From contig NZ_JASKMS010000015.1 of the NCBI RefSeq assembly GCF_030124145.1, forward strand, positions 1 to 64,000: 64,000 bases of DNA, written 5' to 3'. This document shows positions 16,640 through 24,612 of this stretch, piece after piece. A program made the position numbers and the translations under genes. The DNA is from Streptomyces sp. 378 (GTDB taxonomy: Bacteria; Actinomycetota; Actinomycetes; Streptomycetales; Streptomycetaceae). The notes below the pieces were generated by a model. That model searched no databases. It saw nothing but the letters and a program-made list of their open reading frames with translations, and was not told where the DNA came from. Every line of letters begins with the position of its first letter. The first letter of the stretch is position 1.

Positions 16640-17619
16640 AGCGTGCTCCAGTCGTGATCGGGATAGCGGTGCACGGGCGCCGACACATCGTCGAGCGCCC
16701 GGCAGATCTCGTCAGGAAGACTAAGGGTCTCCACTGACAACGCCGCCGTGAGCTGCTGCGCGTTGCGCGCGCCGACGATCGGCGCGGCCACCCCCGGCCG
16801 GTCGCGGACCCACGCCAGGGCCACCTGGAGCGGCGTCACCGCCAGTCCGTCGGCCGCGGTGGCCAGGGCGTCCACGATGCGGCTCGCCGTGTCGTCGAGA
16901 TACGGCGCGACGAACGGCGCGAGATGCTCCGAGGCGCCGCGCGAGTCCGGCGGCATCGAGTCGCCCCGGTACTTGCCCGTCAGCACCCCGCGCCCGAGCG
17001 GCGAGGACGGCAGCAGGCCTATGCCCAGATCCAGCGCGGCCGGCAGCACCTCGCGCTCCACACCGCGCTGGAGCAGGGAGTACTCCAGCTGCGTACCGGC
17101 GAGGCGGGTCCTGCCGGGAGCCGAGAGCTGCCAGGTCGCGGCCTTGGCCAGCTGCCAGCCGCAGAAGTTGGAGACGGCGGCGTAACGGGCACGCCCGCTG
17201 GAGACCGCGAGGTCGAGAGCCTGGAGGGTCTCCTCCAGCGGGGTGTCCGGGTCGTACGCGTGCACGTGCCACAGGTCGACATGGTCGGTGCCGAGCCGGG
17301 CGAGCGAGCCGTCCAGCGCGGAGAGCAGATGGCCGCGCGACCCGTCGAAGCGGCGGTCGGGGTCCGCAACGCTGCCCGCCTTGGTCGAGATGACCAGGTC
17401 GCGGCGGGGCACCAGGCCGTCGATGAGCTTTCCGAGGAGGTATTCGGCCTCACCGTCGCCGTACACGTCCGCGGTGTCGACGAGGGTCCCGCCCGCTTCC
17501 CAGAAGGTCTTCATGAGGTCCGCGGCGTCGTGCTCGTCGGTGTCCCGCCCCCAGGTCAGGGTGCCGAGCCCGATCCGGGACACACGAAGGCCGGTGCGAC
17601 CGAGTTGCCTCTGCTCCAT
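16636..17619 (-). CDS. Aldo/keto reductase
   Basis: A 327-residue (alpha/beta)8-barrel NADPH oxidoreductase. The catalytic tetrad is visible: Asp and Tyr in VDTADVYGDG, Lys in ISTKAGS, and His in DLWHVHAYD. A cofactor segment PLGRGVLTGKYRGD follows. The family reduces carbonyl compounds; the substrate is unknown. ATG at 17619 (MEQRQLGRTGLRVSRIG) is the standard family start; a frame 51 bases longer is unlikely. It is translationally coupled to the downstream RecD-like gene by a GTGA overlap, although no functional link is obvious. Confidence 0.88.
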   Translation of the reverse strand: MEQRQLGRTGLRVSRIGLGTLTWGRDTDEHDAADLMKTFWEAGGTLVDTADVYGDGEAEYLLGKLIDGLVPRRDLVISTKAGSVADPDRRFDGSRGHLLSALDGSLARLGTDHVDLWHVHAYDPDTPLEETLQALDLAVSSGRARYAAVSNFCGWQLAKAATWQLSAPGRTRLAGTQLEYSLLQRGVEREVLPAALDLGIGLLPSSPLGRGVLTGKYRGDSMPPDSRGASEHLAPFVAPYLDDTASRIVDALATAADGLAVTPLQVALAWVRDRPGVAAPIVGARNAQQLTAALSVETLSLPDEICRALDDVSAPVHRYPDHDWSTL

Positions 17620-17728
17620 GAACGCCGAGATTACTGGCCAGAACCTACGGTGTGGGTGGCTGTGGACCACCGATTTCCGGGAGCGGGACCGTGAGGTCGC
17701 CCGATCCGACGGTGCCGGGTGTCCTCGG

Positions 17729-18832
17729 TCAGCAGGTGCCGTCCGACACCTGAAGCCCCTTGTTCGCGCCCGCCGTTCGGCTCACGACGGCCGGCACGCA
17801 GCCGGCGGCGTCCGCACGGAAGGCGTACGGGATGCCGACGGTGGTGTTCGACTTCGGGTCGGGTCCGGCCGGATGGTTCTCGCGGCCGGGAGCGGACCAG
17901 GTCACGTTGTCGAAGATGTTGCCCCCGACCTGCCAGTAGCCGGCCTCGTCGGTGTAGAAGGTGCCCAGGACGTCCTTCGAGTCCTCGAAGTAGTTGTTGT
18001 CCACCTTGGCGCGGGCGCCGGCCCGGGAGTTGATGCCGGACTCGTTGAGGCGCACGTAGTGGTTGTTGTAGAGGTGCGCGATGCCGCCGCGCAGCAACGG
18101 GGCGCGGGAGTCGATGTTCTCGTACCGGTTGTGGTGGTAGGTGATGTAGCCGTTCGACCGGTCGCTCTCGCTGTTCCCGACGAGGCCGCCGCGGCCGGAG
18201 TTGCGCAGGACGCTGTAGGACAGGGTCACGTACTGGGTGTTGTCCTTGAGGTCGAACAGGCCGTCGAAGCCCTCCGACTCACCGCCCGACGCCTCCAGGG
18301 TGGTGTGATCGATCCACACATTGCGGACGTTGCGCTCCATGCCGATGGCGTCCCCGCCGTTGGACGTGGGAGAGCCGGACTTCTTGACATTCCGGACGGT
18401 CACGTTCTGGACGATGATGTTCTTCGATTCGCGGATGTGGATGCCCACTTGGTCGAAGACGGCGCCGCTACCGACCCCCACGATGGTCACGTTGCTCACC
18501 TTCTTGAGCTCGATCACACCGTCGGCGGTGTCGCAGCTGCCGCCGGAGACCTTCTTGGTGTTGGCGTGGCTGATGGTCCCGGTCACCTCGATGGTGAGGG
18601 GGGTGCTGGTGCTCGCCCGGCCGCACAGGGCCTGGTGGATCGCCGTGCCGGTGGTCGCCCGCACCGTCCGGCCTCCGGCGCCGCCGGTGGTTCCGCCGTT
18701 CTGGCTCGCGTAGCCGGTGGCGCCGCCGGTCGCCGCCGACGCCTCGGGCATCGACACGAGAGTGCCGGTCCCGGCGGCGAGGGCCATCGTGGCCAGCGCG
18801 GCGTGGAGCCTCAGGGGGAGTGTTCGCTTCAT
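17729..18832 (-). CDS. Secreted pectate lyase (polysaccharide lyase family 1)
   Basis: A 367-residue secreted enzyme. The signal peptide is MKRTLPLRLHAALATMALAAG with cleavage near ASAAT. The right-handed beta-helix repeats carry the PL1 motif NVWIDHTTL and the downstream SGRGGLVGNSESD and YHHNRYENIDSRAPLLRGG segments with the calcium- and substrate-binding residues. It cleaves polygalacturonate by beta-elimination in plant-derived material. Start ATG at 18832. A 14-bp palindrome of LacI-regulator type lies about 36 bases upstream, which suggests control by sugar availability. Confidence 0.92.
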   Translation of the reverse strand: MKRTLPLRLHAALATMALAAGTGTLVSMPEASAATGGATGYASQNGGTTGGAGGRTVRATTGTAIHQALCGRASTSTPLTIEVTGTISHANTKKVSGGSCDTADGVIELKKVSNVTIVGVGSGAVFDQVGIHIRESKNIIVQNVTVRNVKKSGSPTSNGGDAIGMERNVRNVWIDHTTLEASGGESEGFDGLFDLKDNTQYVTLSYSVLRNSGRGGLVGNSESDRSNGYITYHHNRYENIDSRAPLLRGGIAHLYNNHYVRLNESGINSRAGARAKVDNNYFEDSKDVLGTFYTDEAGYWQVGGNIFDNVTWSAPGRENHPAGPDPKSNTTVGIPYAFRADAAGCVPAVVSRTAGANKGLQVSDGTC

Positions 18833-18867
18833 CCTTGCCTCTCCGTTCGTCTTCGGACGGTGGTGAC

Positions 18868-18881
18868 GGAAAGCGCTTTCC
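18868..18881. promoter_or_regulatory. LacI-type operator upstream of pectate lyase gene
   Basis: GGAAAGCGCTTTCC is a perfect 14-bp palindrome with the central CG step typical of LacI-family operators. It lies 36-49 bases upstream of the pectate lyase start, where a repressor would block transcription. The cognate regulator is not adjacent. Confidence 0.65.
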
Positions 18882-19041
18882 AGCGAAAGGTACGAACGTG
18901 CTGTGGACGCGTCAATGGCCGCGTCCATGATTTCTGTTCACTCATCTAAACGACTGCGGGGCCGTGACCGTGTACCTCGCCCCCGCCCCCGCGCTAAGGT
19001 GCCCGGACAAGGCACGTTACTGATCAGTAAGGGGATGCGGC

Positions 19042-20097
19042 ATGCAGCTCGGTATCAACCTCGGCTACTGGGGTGCCGGAATGGACGCGGACAACCTGGC
19101 CGTCGCCCAGGAGGCCGACCGGCTCGGCTACGCCGTCTGCTGGGCCGCCGAGGCCTACGGATCCGACGCCGCCACCGTACTGAGCTGGGTCGCCGCCCAG
19201 ACCGAGCGCATCGACGTCGGCTCCGCCATCTTCCAGATCCCGGCCCGTCAGCCCGCGATGACCGCCATGACCGCCGCCACCCTCGACTCCCTCTCCGGCG
19301 GCCGCTTCCGCCTCGGCCTCGGCGTCTCGGGCCCGCAGGTCTCCGAGGGCTGGTACGGCGTCAAGTTCGACAAGCCGCTGGCCCGCACCCGCGAGTACGT
19401 CGAGATCGTCCGCAAGGCCATGACCCGCGAGCGCCTGTCGTACGAGGGGCAGCACTGGACCCTGCCCCTGCCCGGCGGCCCCGGCAAGCCGATCAAGCTG
19501 ACCGTGCACCCGCAGCGCGAGCACATCCCGCTGTACATCGCCGCGATCGGTCCCAAGAACCTGGAGCAGACCGGCGAGATCGCCGACGGCGCCCTGCTGA
19601 TCTTCCCGGCCGCCGAGCACCTCGAGGACACGACGATCGCCTATCTGCGCGCCGGGCGCGAGAAGGCCGGCAAGACCCTCGACGGGTTCGACGTCTGCCC
19701 GACCCTGCCGCTCGCCGTCGGCGACGACAAGGACGTGGCCGGGCTCGCCGACACCTTCCGCCCCTACACCGCGCTGTACGTCGGCGGCATGGGCAGCCCC
19801 AAGCAGAACTTCTACAACCAGCTCGCCCAGCGCATGGGCTACGAGCGGGAAGCCGCAGAGATCCAGAGCAAGTACCTCTCCGGCGACAAGCAGGGCGCCG
19901 CGGCCGCCGTCCCGCACGACCTGATCGACAAGACGACCCTGCTCGGTTCCGTGGACCGCATCGCGGACCGGATGAAGGCCTACGCCGCGGCCGGGGTCAC
20001 CACCCTGTCCCTCGCGCCGGCGGGCTTCACGCTCGACGAGCGGCTCGCGTCCCTCAGGGCCGGCACCGAGGCCCTGGAGCGCGCCGGGCTCGCCTAG
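19042..20097 (+). CDS. LLM-class F420-dependent oxidoreductase
   Basis: A 351-residue protein of the luciferase-like fold. Typical elements: MQLGINLGYWGAG at the start, LGYAVCWAAEAYGSDAATVL, GGRFRLGLGVSGPQVSEGWYG and PLYIAAIGPKNLEQTGEIADG. Actinobacterial members of this type usually use coenzyme F420 and act on diverse small molecules. The substrate is not evident. AAGGGGAT precedes the ATG. It appears to be monocistronic, followed by a terminator-like hairpin. Confidence 0.88.
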   Translation: MQLGINLGYWGAGMDADNLAVAQEADRLGYAVCWAAEAYGSDAATVLSWVAAQTERIDVGSAIFQIPARQPAMTAMTAATLDSLSGGRFRLGLGVSGPQVSEGWYGVKFDKPLARTREYVEIVRKAMTRERLSYEGQHWTLPLPGGPGKPIKLTVHPQREHIPLYIAAIGPKNLEQTGEIADGALLIFPAAEHLEDTTIAYLRAGREKAGKTLDGFDVCPTLPLAVGDDKDVAGLADTFRPYTALYVGGMGSPKQNFYNQLAQRMGYEREAAEIQSKYLSGDKQGAAAAVPHDLIDKTTLLGSVDRIADRMKAYAAAGVTTLSLAPAGFTLDERLASLRAGTEALERAGLA

Positions 20098-20107
20098 AAG
20101 CTTTCAG

Positions 20108-20148
20108 CGGCCGTGGTGGGGGCTCGGGGGTCTTCCCCGCCACGGCCG
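20108..20148 (+). terminator. Terminator after LLM oxidoreductase gene
   Basis: CGGCCGTGGTGGGG (20108-20121) pairs with CCCCGCCACGGCCG (20135-20148) with one G-U pair, loop of 13 bases. It follows the stop codon by about 10 bases. Confidence 0.7.
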
Positions 20149-20349
20149 TCACGCGGAACAACGCGCGGGGCCGCCGCCGGTTACGGCACAGCGCCTCGCC
20201 CGGCCCGGCACACCCGCCCCGGTGTCCGCCATTCGGTGGAGTTGTCCCTCACCCCTGTTGCGGCACTCCCGGCCCCGCACTTGACTCGTTCTTCGCGGCG
20301 ACCTGCGGAATGCCGCAGTTCGCCCACGCGCGCGGGAGAGGTGCCCACG

Positions 20350-21171
20350 ATGCTTTCGGCCAAGAGTCTGTTCCAGGAGATCCTCGACAACGACGAGTCC
20401 TTCGCGCTGTTCTGCTCCATCGCCGCGAGTGGCGAGTCCCAGGGCGGCTGGGAGAACGCCCGTATCGCCGCGCTCGTGCCCGAGGCCGAGCGCGAACTCG
20501 CCCCCAAGATCAGCCGGCACGGCGCCGACGAGGACAAGCACGGCCGGATCTTCAACGCCCTGCTGAAGAAGCGCGGACTCCACCCGGTTCCGGTCCCGCC
20601 GGAGACCGACTACACGATGCTCCTGGAGAAGAACGGCATCGGTGTCGCCCACGCGCAGCTGCGGCGCGACGAGCCGCTCACGGTCCAGGACATCGTCACC
20701 TACCTCTCGCACAGCAGGGTCACCGAACAGCGTGCCACCGATCAGATGGACCAGCTCCGCAAGCACTTCGCCGACCACCCCGACATCGGCCGCGCCCTCA
20801 AGCAGATCTCCCACGACGAGGACAACCACCTCGCCTACTGCCACGAGGAACTGCTGCGCCTGGCCTCCGCGGGCCACGACCGGGCCATCCGGCGCACCCT
20901 GCGCGAGTGCGCGCTCGCCGAGACCCGGATCTACCGGGACGTCAGCCTCGCCGTCATGGCGCACATGGGCCGCATCCTCGGCTGGCCCAAGGCCAAGTCG
21001 GCCGTGCTCGCCGCGGGCATTCACGCGATGTACGCCTACGAGCGCATGGGCGGCTGGCGCCGGATGGTGTCGCTGACGACGCCCGAGCGCCGCAACGTCC
21101 TCGGCGGCCCCGCGACCCCGGAGCCCGATGTCACCCGACCCGGCCCGGCTACAGCCACCCGCGGCGTTTGA
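20350..21171 (+). CDS. Ferritin-like di-metal protein
   Basis: A 273-residue mostly helical protein. Two carboxylate/histidine sets fit a ferritin-like four-helix bundle: EAERELAPKISRHGADEDKHG and QISHDEDNHLAYCHEE, plus E in LAETRIYRD. The family includes ferritin-like oxidases and the iron-binding proteins of actinobacteria; the role is unassigned. The ATG at 20350 is chosen because GGGAGAG lies 9 bases upstream; a GTG at 20341 is too close to that site. The last 23 bases overlap the convergent corA gene. Confidence 0.8.
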   Translation: MLSAKSLFQEILDNDESFALFCSIAASGESQGGWENARIAALVPEAERELAPKISRHGADEDKHGRIFNALLKKRGLHPVPVPPETDYTMLLEKNGIGVAHAQLRRDEPLTVQDIVTYLSHSRVTEQRATDQMDQLRKHFADHPDIGRALKQISHDEDNHLAYCHEELLRLASAGHDRAIRRTLRECALAETRIYRDVSLAVMAHMGRILGWPKAKSAVLAAGIHAMYAYERMGGWRRMVSLTTPERRNVLGGPATPEPDVTRPGPATATRGV

Positions 21172-22144
21172 ACAGCCGGAAGATCATCACCTCCAGGGTG
21201 GCCATCAGCACGAGCAGGGCCGGATAGGACCAGACCCAGCGCAGCTCGGGCATGTGCTCGAAGTTCATGCCGTAGATTCCCGCCAGCATCGTGGGGATCG
21301 CGGCCATGGCCGCCCACGCGGAGATCTTCCGCATGTCGTCGTTCTGCCGGACGCTCATCTGCGCCAGGTGCGCCGAGAGGATGTCCGACACCAACCGGTC
21401 CAGGTTCTCCACCGACTCGTTCACGCGCGTCAGGTGGTCGCTGACGTCCCGGAAGAACGGCCGGGCCCGGTCGTCCACGAACGGCACGGTCACACCGGTC
21501 GACGCCGTGCCCGCCAGTCGGCTCATCGGCGGGGCCAGCGGCCCGGTCGCCCGGCGGAACTCCAGGACCTGCCGCTTGAAGTCGTAGATCCGGGACGCCG
21601 TGTTCCGCGTGCCCCCGCCGTCCGGCGAGAACACCTCCGCCTCCAGGCCCTCCAGGTCGGTCTGCAACTCGGTCGCCACGTCCAGGTAGTGGTCGACTGT
21701 TGCGTCGGCGACCGCGTACAGCACGGCCGTGGGGCCTTTGACGAGCAGCTCCGGCTCCTGCTCCAGCCGCCCGCGGACGGCCTTGAGCGGGGAGCCCTCG
21801 CCGTGCCGGACGGTCACCACGAACGAGTCACCCAGGAAGATCATGATCTCGCCGGACGAGACGGTGTCACTCCGCGGCTCGTACGCCACCGGCTTGAGCA
21901 CCACGAAGAGCGAGTCGTCGTACACCTCCAGCTTGGGCCGCTGATGGGCCTTGAGGGCGTCCTCGACGGCCAGCGGGTGCAGCCCGAACTCCCTGGTCAC
22001 ATGGTCGAACTCGTCCTCCGTCGGCTCGTGCAGCCCGATCCACACGAATCCGCCCGCCGTGCGGGCCTCACCCAGGGCGTCGGAGAGATCTTCGGGCCCT
22101 CCCGTCCGCTGTCCGTCGCGGTAGATGGCACAGTCGACGATCAC
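21149..22144 (-). CDS. corA: CorA-family divalent cation transporter
   Basis: A 331-residue protein of the CorA/MIT family. The C-terminal part has two membrane helices with the signature YGMN in GIYGMNFEHMPELRW between them, followed by a basic tail. The N-terminal 260 residues form the cytosolic alpha/beta funnel domain. These homopentamers import Mg2+ (or Co2+ and Ni2+) down the membrane potential. The gene diverges from the histidine phosphatase at 22206 over 61 bases and its 3' end overlaps the ferritin-like gene by 23 bases. Confidence 0.9.
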   Translation of the reverse strand: MIVDCAIYRDGQRTGGPEDLSDALGEARTAGGFVWIGLHEPTEDEFDHVTREFGLHPLAVEDALKAHQRPKLEVYDDSLFVVLKPVAYEPRSDTVSSGEIMIFLGDSFVVTVRHGEGSPLKAVRGRLEQEPELLVKGPTAVLYAVADATVDHYLDVATELQTDLEGLEAEVFSPDGGGTRNTASRIYDFKRQVLEFRRATGPLAPPMSRLAGTASTGVTVPFVDDRARPFFRDVSDHLTRVNESVENLDRLVSDILSAHLAQMSVRQNDDMRKISAWAAMAAIPTMLAGIYGMNFEHMPELRWVWSYPALLVLMATLEVMIFRLFKRRGWL

Positions 22145-22205
22145 GAAGCGAGTCTCCCGTCACTCGAACGACACCGCACGCGCGCGTGCGCCTACGCTGG
22201 AGCGC

Positions 22206-22892
22206 ATGCCCACGCTGATCCTGGTCAGGCACGGACGCTCCACCGCCAACACCGAGGGACTGCTCGCCGGCTGGACGCCCGGTGTCGCCCTCGACGAGCG
22301 CGGCGCCGCGCAGGCCGCCGCGCTCCCCGGGCGGCTGGCCGCACTGCCCCTCGCCGAAATCGTCGCCAGCCCGCTCCAGCGCTGCCAGGAAACGATCCGG
22401 CCGCTGCTCGACGCCCGCCCCGACCTGAACCCCCACACCGACGAGCGCATCGGCGAGTGCCACTACGGCGACTGGTCCGGACGCAAACTCGCCGAACTCA
22501 CGGACGAACCCCTGATGGAGGTGGTGCAGGCGCACCCCTCCGCGGCCGCCTTCCCCGGTGGCGAGTCCATGCGGACCATGCAGACGCGCGCCGCCGAGGC
22601 GGTCCGCGAGTGGAACGCGCGCGTGGAGCGCGACCACGGCGCCGACGCCGTCTACCTCATGTGCTCGCACGGCGACATCATCAAGTCGCTCGTCGCCGAC
22701 GCACTCGGACTTCACCTGGACCTCTTCCAGCGGATTTCCGTAGAACCGTGTTCCATCACCGCGATCCGCTACACACGACTGCGGCCGTTCCTCGTCCGGC
22801 TCGGCGACACCGGAGACTTCACGTCCCTGGCGCCGCGCGAGGAACCGCCGGGCACGGAGGCCGAAGTCGGGGGCGGTGCGGGCGCACCGTGA
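22206..22892 (+). CDS. Histidine phosphatase family (phosphoglycerate mutase-like)
   Basis: A 228-residue protein with the phospho-accepting histidine in LVRHGRSTANTEG, the second catalytic His in MCSHGDIIKSL, and GECHYGDWSGRKLAEL. These define branch 1 of the histidine phosphatase superfamily. In mycobacteria and other actinobacteria a gene of this type is found close to mshC, as here. Substrate unknown. ATG at 22206 is at the start of the barrel-like fold (MPTLILVRHG). It is followed by DUF3090 with a gap of 78 bases in the same direction. Confidence 0.88.
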   Translation: MPTLILVRHGRSTANTEGLLAGWTPGVALDERGAAQAAALPGRLAALPLAEIVASPLQRCQETIRPLLDARPDLNPHTDERIGECHYGDWSGRKLAELTDEPLMEVVQAHPSAAAFPGGESMRTMQTRAAEAVREWNARVERDHGADAVYLMCSHGDIIKSLVADALGLHLDLFQRISVEPCSITAIRYTRLRPFLVRLGDTGDFTSLAPREEPPGTEAEVGGGAGAP

Positions 22893-22970
22893 TCGTTCGC
22901 CGCAGTAGGGTGAAGCGGTCGCAGCAGTGCCGTGCTCATACGTTTCCCACGATCCCCATGGAGACAGGAC

Positions 22971-23558
22971 GTGTCCCGTCAGGTGTTCCTCTACGACCAT
23001 CCGGAGCGTTTCGTGGCCGGCACGGTCGGACTGCCCGGGCGCCGTTCGTTCTTCCTCCAGGCCTCCGCCGGCTCCCGCGTGACCAGCGTGGCCTTGGAGA
23101 AGACCCAGGTCGCCGCGCTCGCCGAACGCATGGACGAACTGCTCGACGAGGTCGTACGCCGTAGCGGCGGCAGCGCCCACGTCCCCGCCGTCGCACCCCC
23201 GGACACCGACACCGCCCCGCTGGACACCCCCATCGAGGAGGAATTCCGGGTCGGCACCATGGCGCTCGCCTGGGACGGCGACGAGCAGCTCATGATCGTC
23301 GAGGCGCAGGCGCTCGTGGAGCTCGACGCGGAGACCGCGGAGGACCTCGCCGAGGCCGAGGAGCGGCTGCTCCAGGACGAGGAGAACGGGCCCCCGATGC
23401 TGCGCGTCCGGCTCACCGGCGCGCAGGCCAGGGCCTTCGCCAAGCGCGCCCTCGACGTCGTCAACGCCGGGCGGCCGCCGTGCCCGCTGTGCAGCCTCCC
23501 GCTCGACCCGGAAGGACACGTATGTCCGCGCCAGAACGGATACCGCCGCGGAGCGTGA
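22971..23558 (+). CDS. DUF3090 family protein
   Basis: A 195-residue protein: MSRQVFLYDHPERFVAGTVG, GRRSFFLQASAGSRVTSVALEK and a C-terminal zinc-ribbon-like motif (CPLCSLPLDPEGHVCPRQNG). DUF3090 is a conserved actinobacterial family found in this order between the phosphatase and the kinase-like gene. Its function is unknown. The GTG start at 22971 lies 8 bases after a GGAG; the frame to the next gene overlaps by 37 bases, so translation is coupled. Confidence 0.88.
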   Translation: MSRQVFLYDHPERFVAGTVGLPGRRSFFLQASAGSRVTSVALEKTQVAALAERMDELLDEVVRRSGGSAHVPAVAPPDTDTAPLDTPIEEEFRVGTMALAWDGDEQLMIVEAQALVELDAETAEDLAEAEERLLQDEENGPPMLRVRLTGAQARAFAKRALDVVNAGRPPCPLCSLPLDPEGHVCPRQNGYRRGA

Positions 23559-24352
23559 CGCCGCCGCCCGACGCCGCCGAGCTGCTAGCCCGGGGCGAAC
23601 TGACCGTCCGCGGACGCATCCGGGAGGCCTCCAACGCGGCCCTGTACTGCACGGTGTCCCACGACGGCCGGGACGCGGCCTGCGTCTACAAGCCGATCAC
23701 GGGGGAGAGGCCCCTGTGGGACTTCCCCGACGGCACGCTGGCCCAGCGCGAGGTCGCCGCGTACGAGGTCTCCGAGGCGACGGGCTGGGGCCTGGTGCCG
23801 CCCACCGTGCTGCGCGACGGGCCCTACGGCGAGGGCATGTGCCAGCTGTGGATCGAGGTGACGCCCGAGGCGCGACTGCTCGCCCTGGTCGACGGCGAGG
23901 AACCGGAGCCGGGCTGGAAGGCGATCGGCTTCGCCGAGGTCGGCGAGGGACGCACCGCGCTGCTCGTGCACGCCGACGACGAACGGCTGCGGCGGCTCGC
24001 CGTGCTCGACGCCGTGATCAACAACGCCGACCGCAAGGGCGGCCACCTGCTGCCCACCGGTGAGGGACGGTTGTACGGGATCGACCACGGGGTCACGTTC
24101 AACGCCGAGAACAAGCTGCGGACCCTGCTGTGGGGCTGGGCGGGGGAGCCCTTGCCGCAGGAGGCCGTCGAGGCCCTCGAAGGCCTGCGGAAGGGCCTGG
24201 CGGAGGGCGGGACGCTGGCCGCGCGGCTCGAACCGCTGATCACCCGCGCCGAGATCGACGCCACCCGCGCGCGGGTCGGCGCCCTGCTCGCCTCGGGGAC
24301 CCACCCGGAGCCGAGCGGTGAGTGGCCGGCGATCCCCTGGCCACCCGTCTAG
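23522..24352 (+). CDS. SCO1664-family protein, PI3/4-kinase-like
   Basis: A 276-residue protein. The pattern VYKPITGERPLWDFPDGTLAQREVAAYEVSEA fits a nucleotide-binding N-lobe, and AVINNADRKGGHLL followed by GIDHGVTF looks like the catalytic and metal-binding loops of phosphatidylinositol 3/4-kinase-like folds. The protein or small-molecule substrate is unknown. It overlaps DUF3090 by 37 bases, and in actinobacteria this pair travels with mshC, hinting at a role linked to mycothiol or inositol metabolism (inference). ATG at 23522. Its stop codon touches the left end of a palindromic element. Confidence 0.82.
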   Translation: MSAPERIPPRSVTPPPDAAELLARGELTVRGRIREASNAALYCTVSHDGRDAACVYKPITGERPLWDFPDGTLAQREVAAYEVSEATGWGLVPPTVLRDGPYGEGMCQLWIEVTPEARLLALVDGEEPEPGWKAIGFAEVGEGRTALLVHADDERLRRLAVLDAVINNADRKGGHLLPTGEGRLYGIDHGVTFNAENKLRTLLWGWAGEPLPQEAVEALEGLRKGLAEGGTLAARLEPLITRAEIDATRARVGALLASGTHPEPSGEWPAIPWPPV

Positions 24353-24514
24353 GGGGTGTTTCGAAAGTCCTGTGCGGTGCCCGCGGTGTCCGGTGCGTGC
24401 TCTCGGCGTGCCGGACGAAGGCCCTCGTACTGGACGTACTTGGGGTTTCGGCCGGTGCGGCGAGAGCGCGTGCCGGGCGCCGTGGGTGCTGTGCGGGATT
24501 TTCGAAACACCCCC
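24352..24514. mobile_element. 163-bp palindromic MITE-like element
   Basis: Perfect 15-bp terminal inverted repeats, GGGGGTGTTTCGAAA (24352-24366) and its complement (24500-24514), flank an interior that is itself an imperfect palindrome centred near 24433 (GTACTGGACGTAC). Both strands encode similar peptides across the whole length, which is what a palindrome of this size gives. The ends resemble those I recall for Streptomyces IS5-type elements, so a non-autonomous miniature is likely. No clear target duplication is seen. It could also act as a terminator or attenuator before mshC. Confidence 0.65.
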
Positions 24515-24612
24515 GAGCAGCACAGGCACCCGGGACACCGCAAGAGCGCCTTCTCGGCCGAGTGGCCCGCTCCCGTTCGTATCTGGAACTCCAGTCCGGT
24601 TAGGCTCATGGC

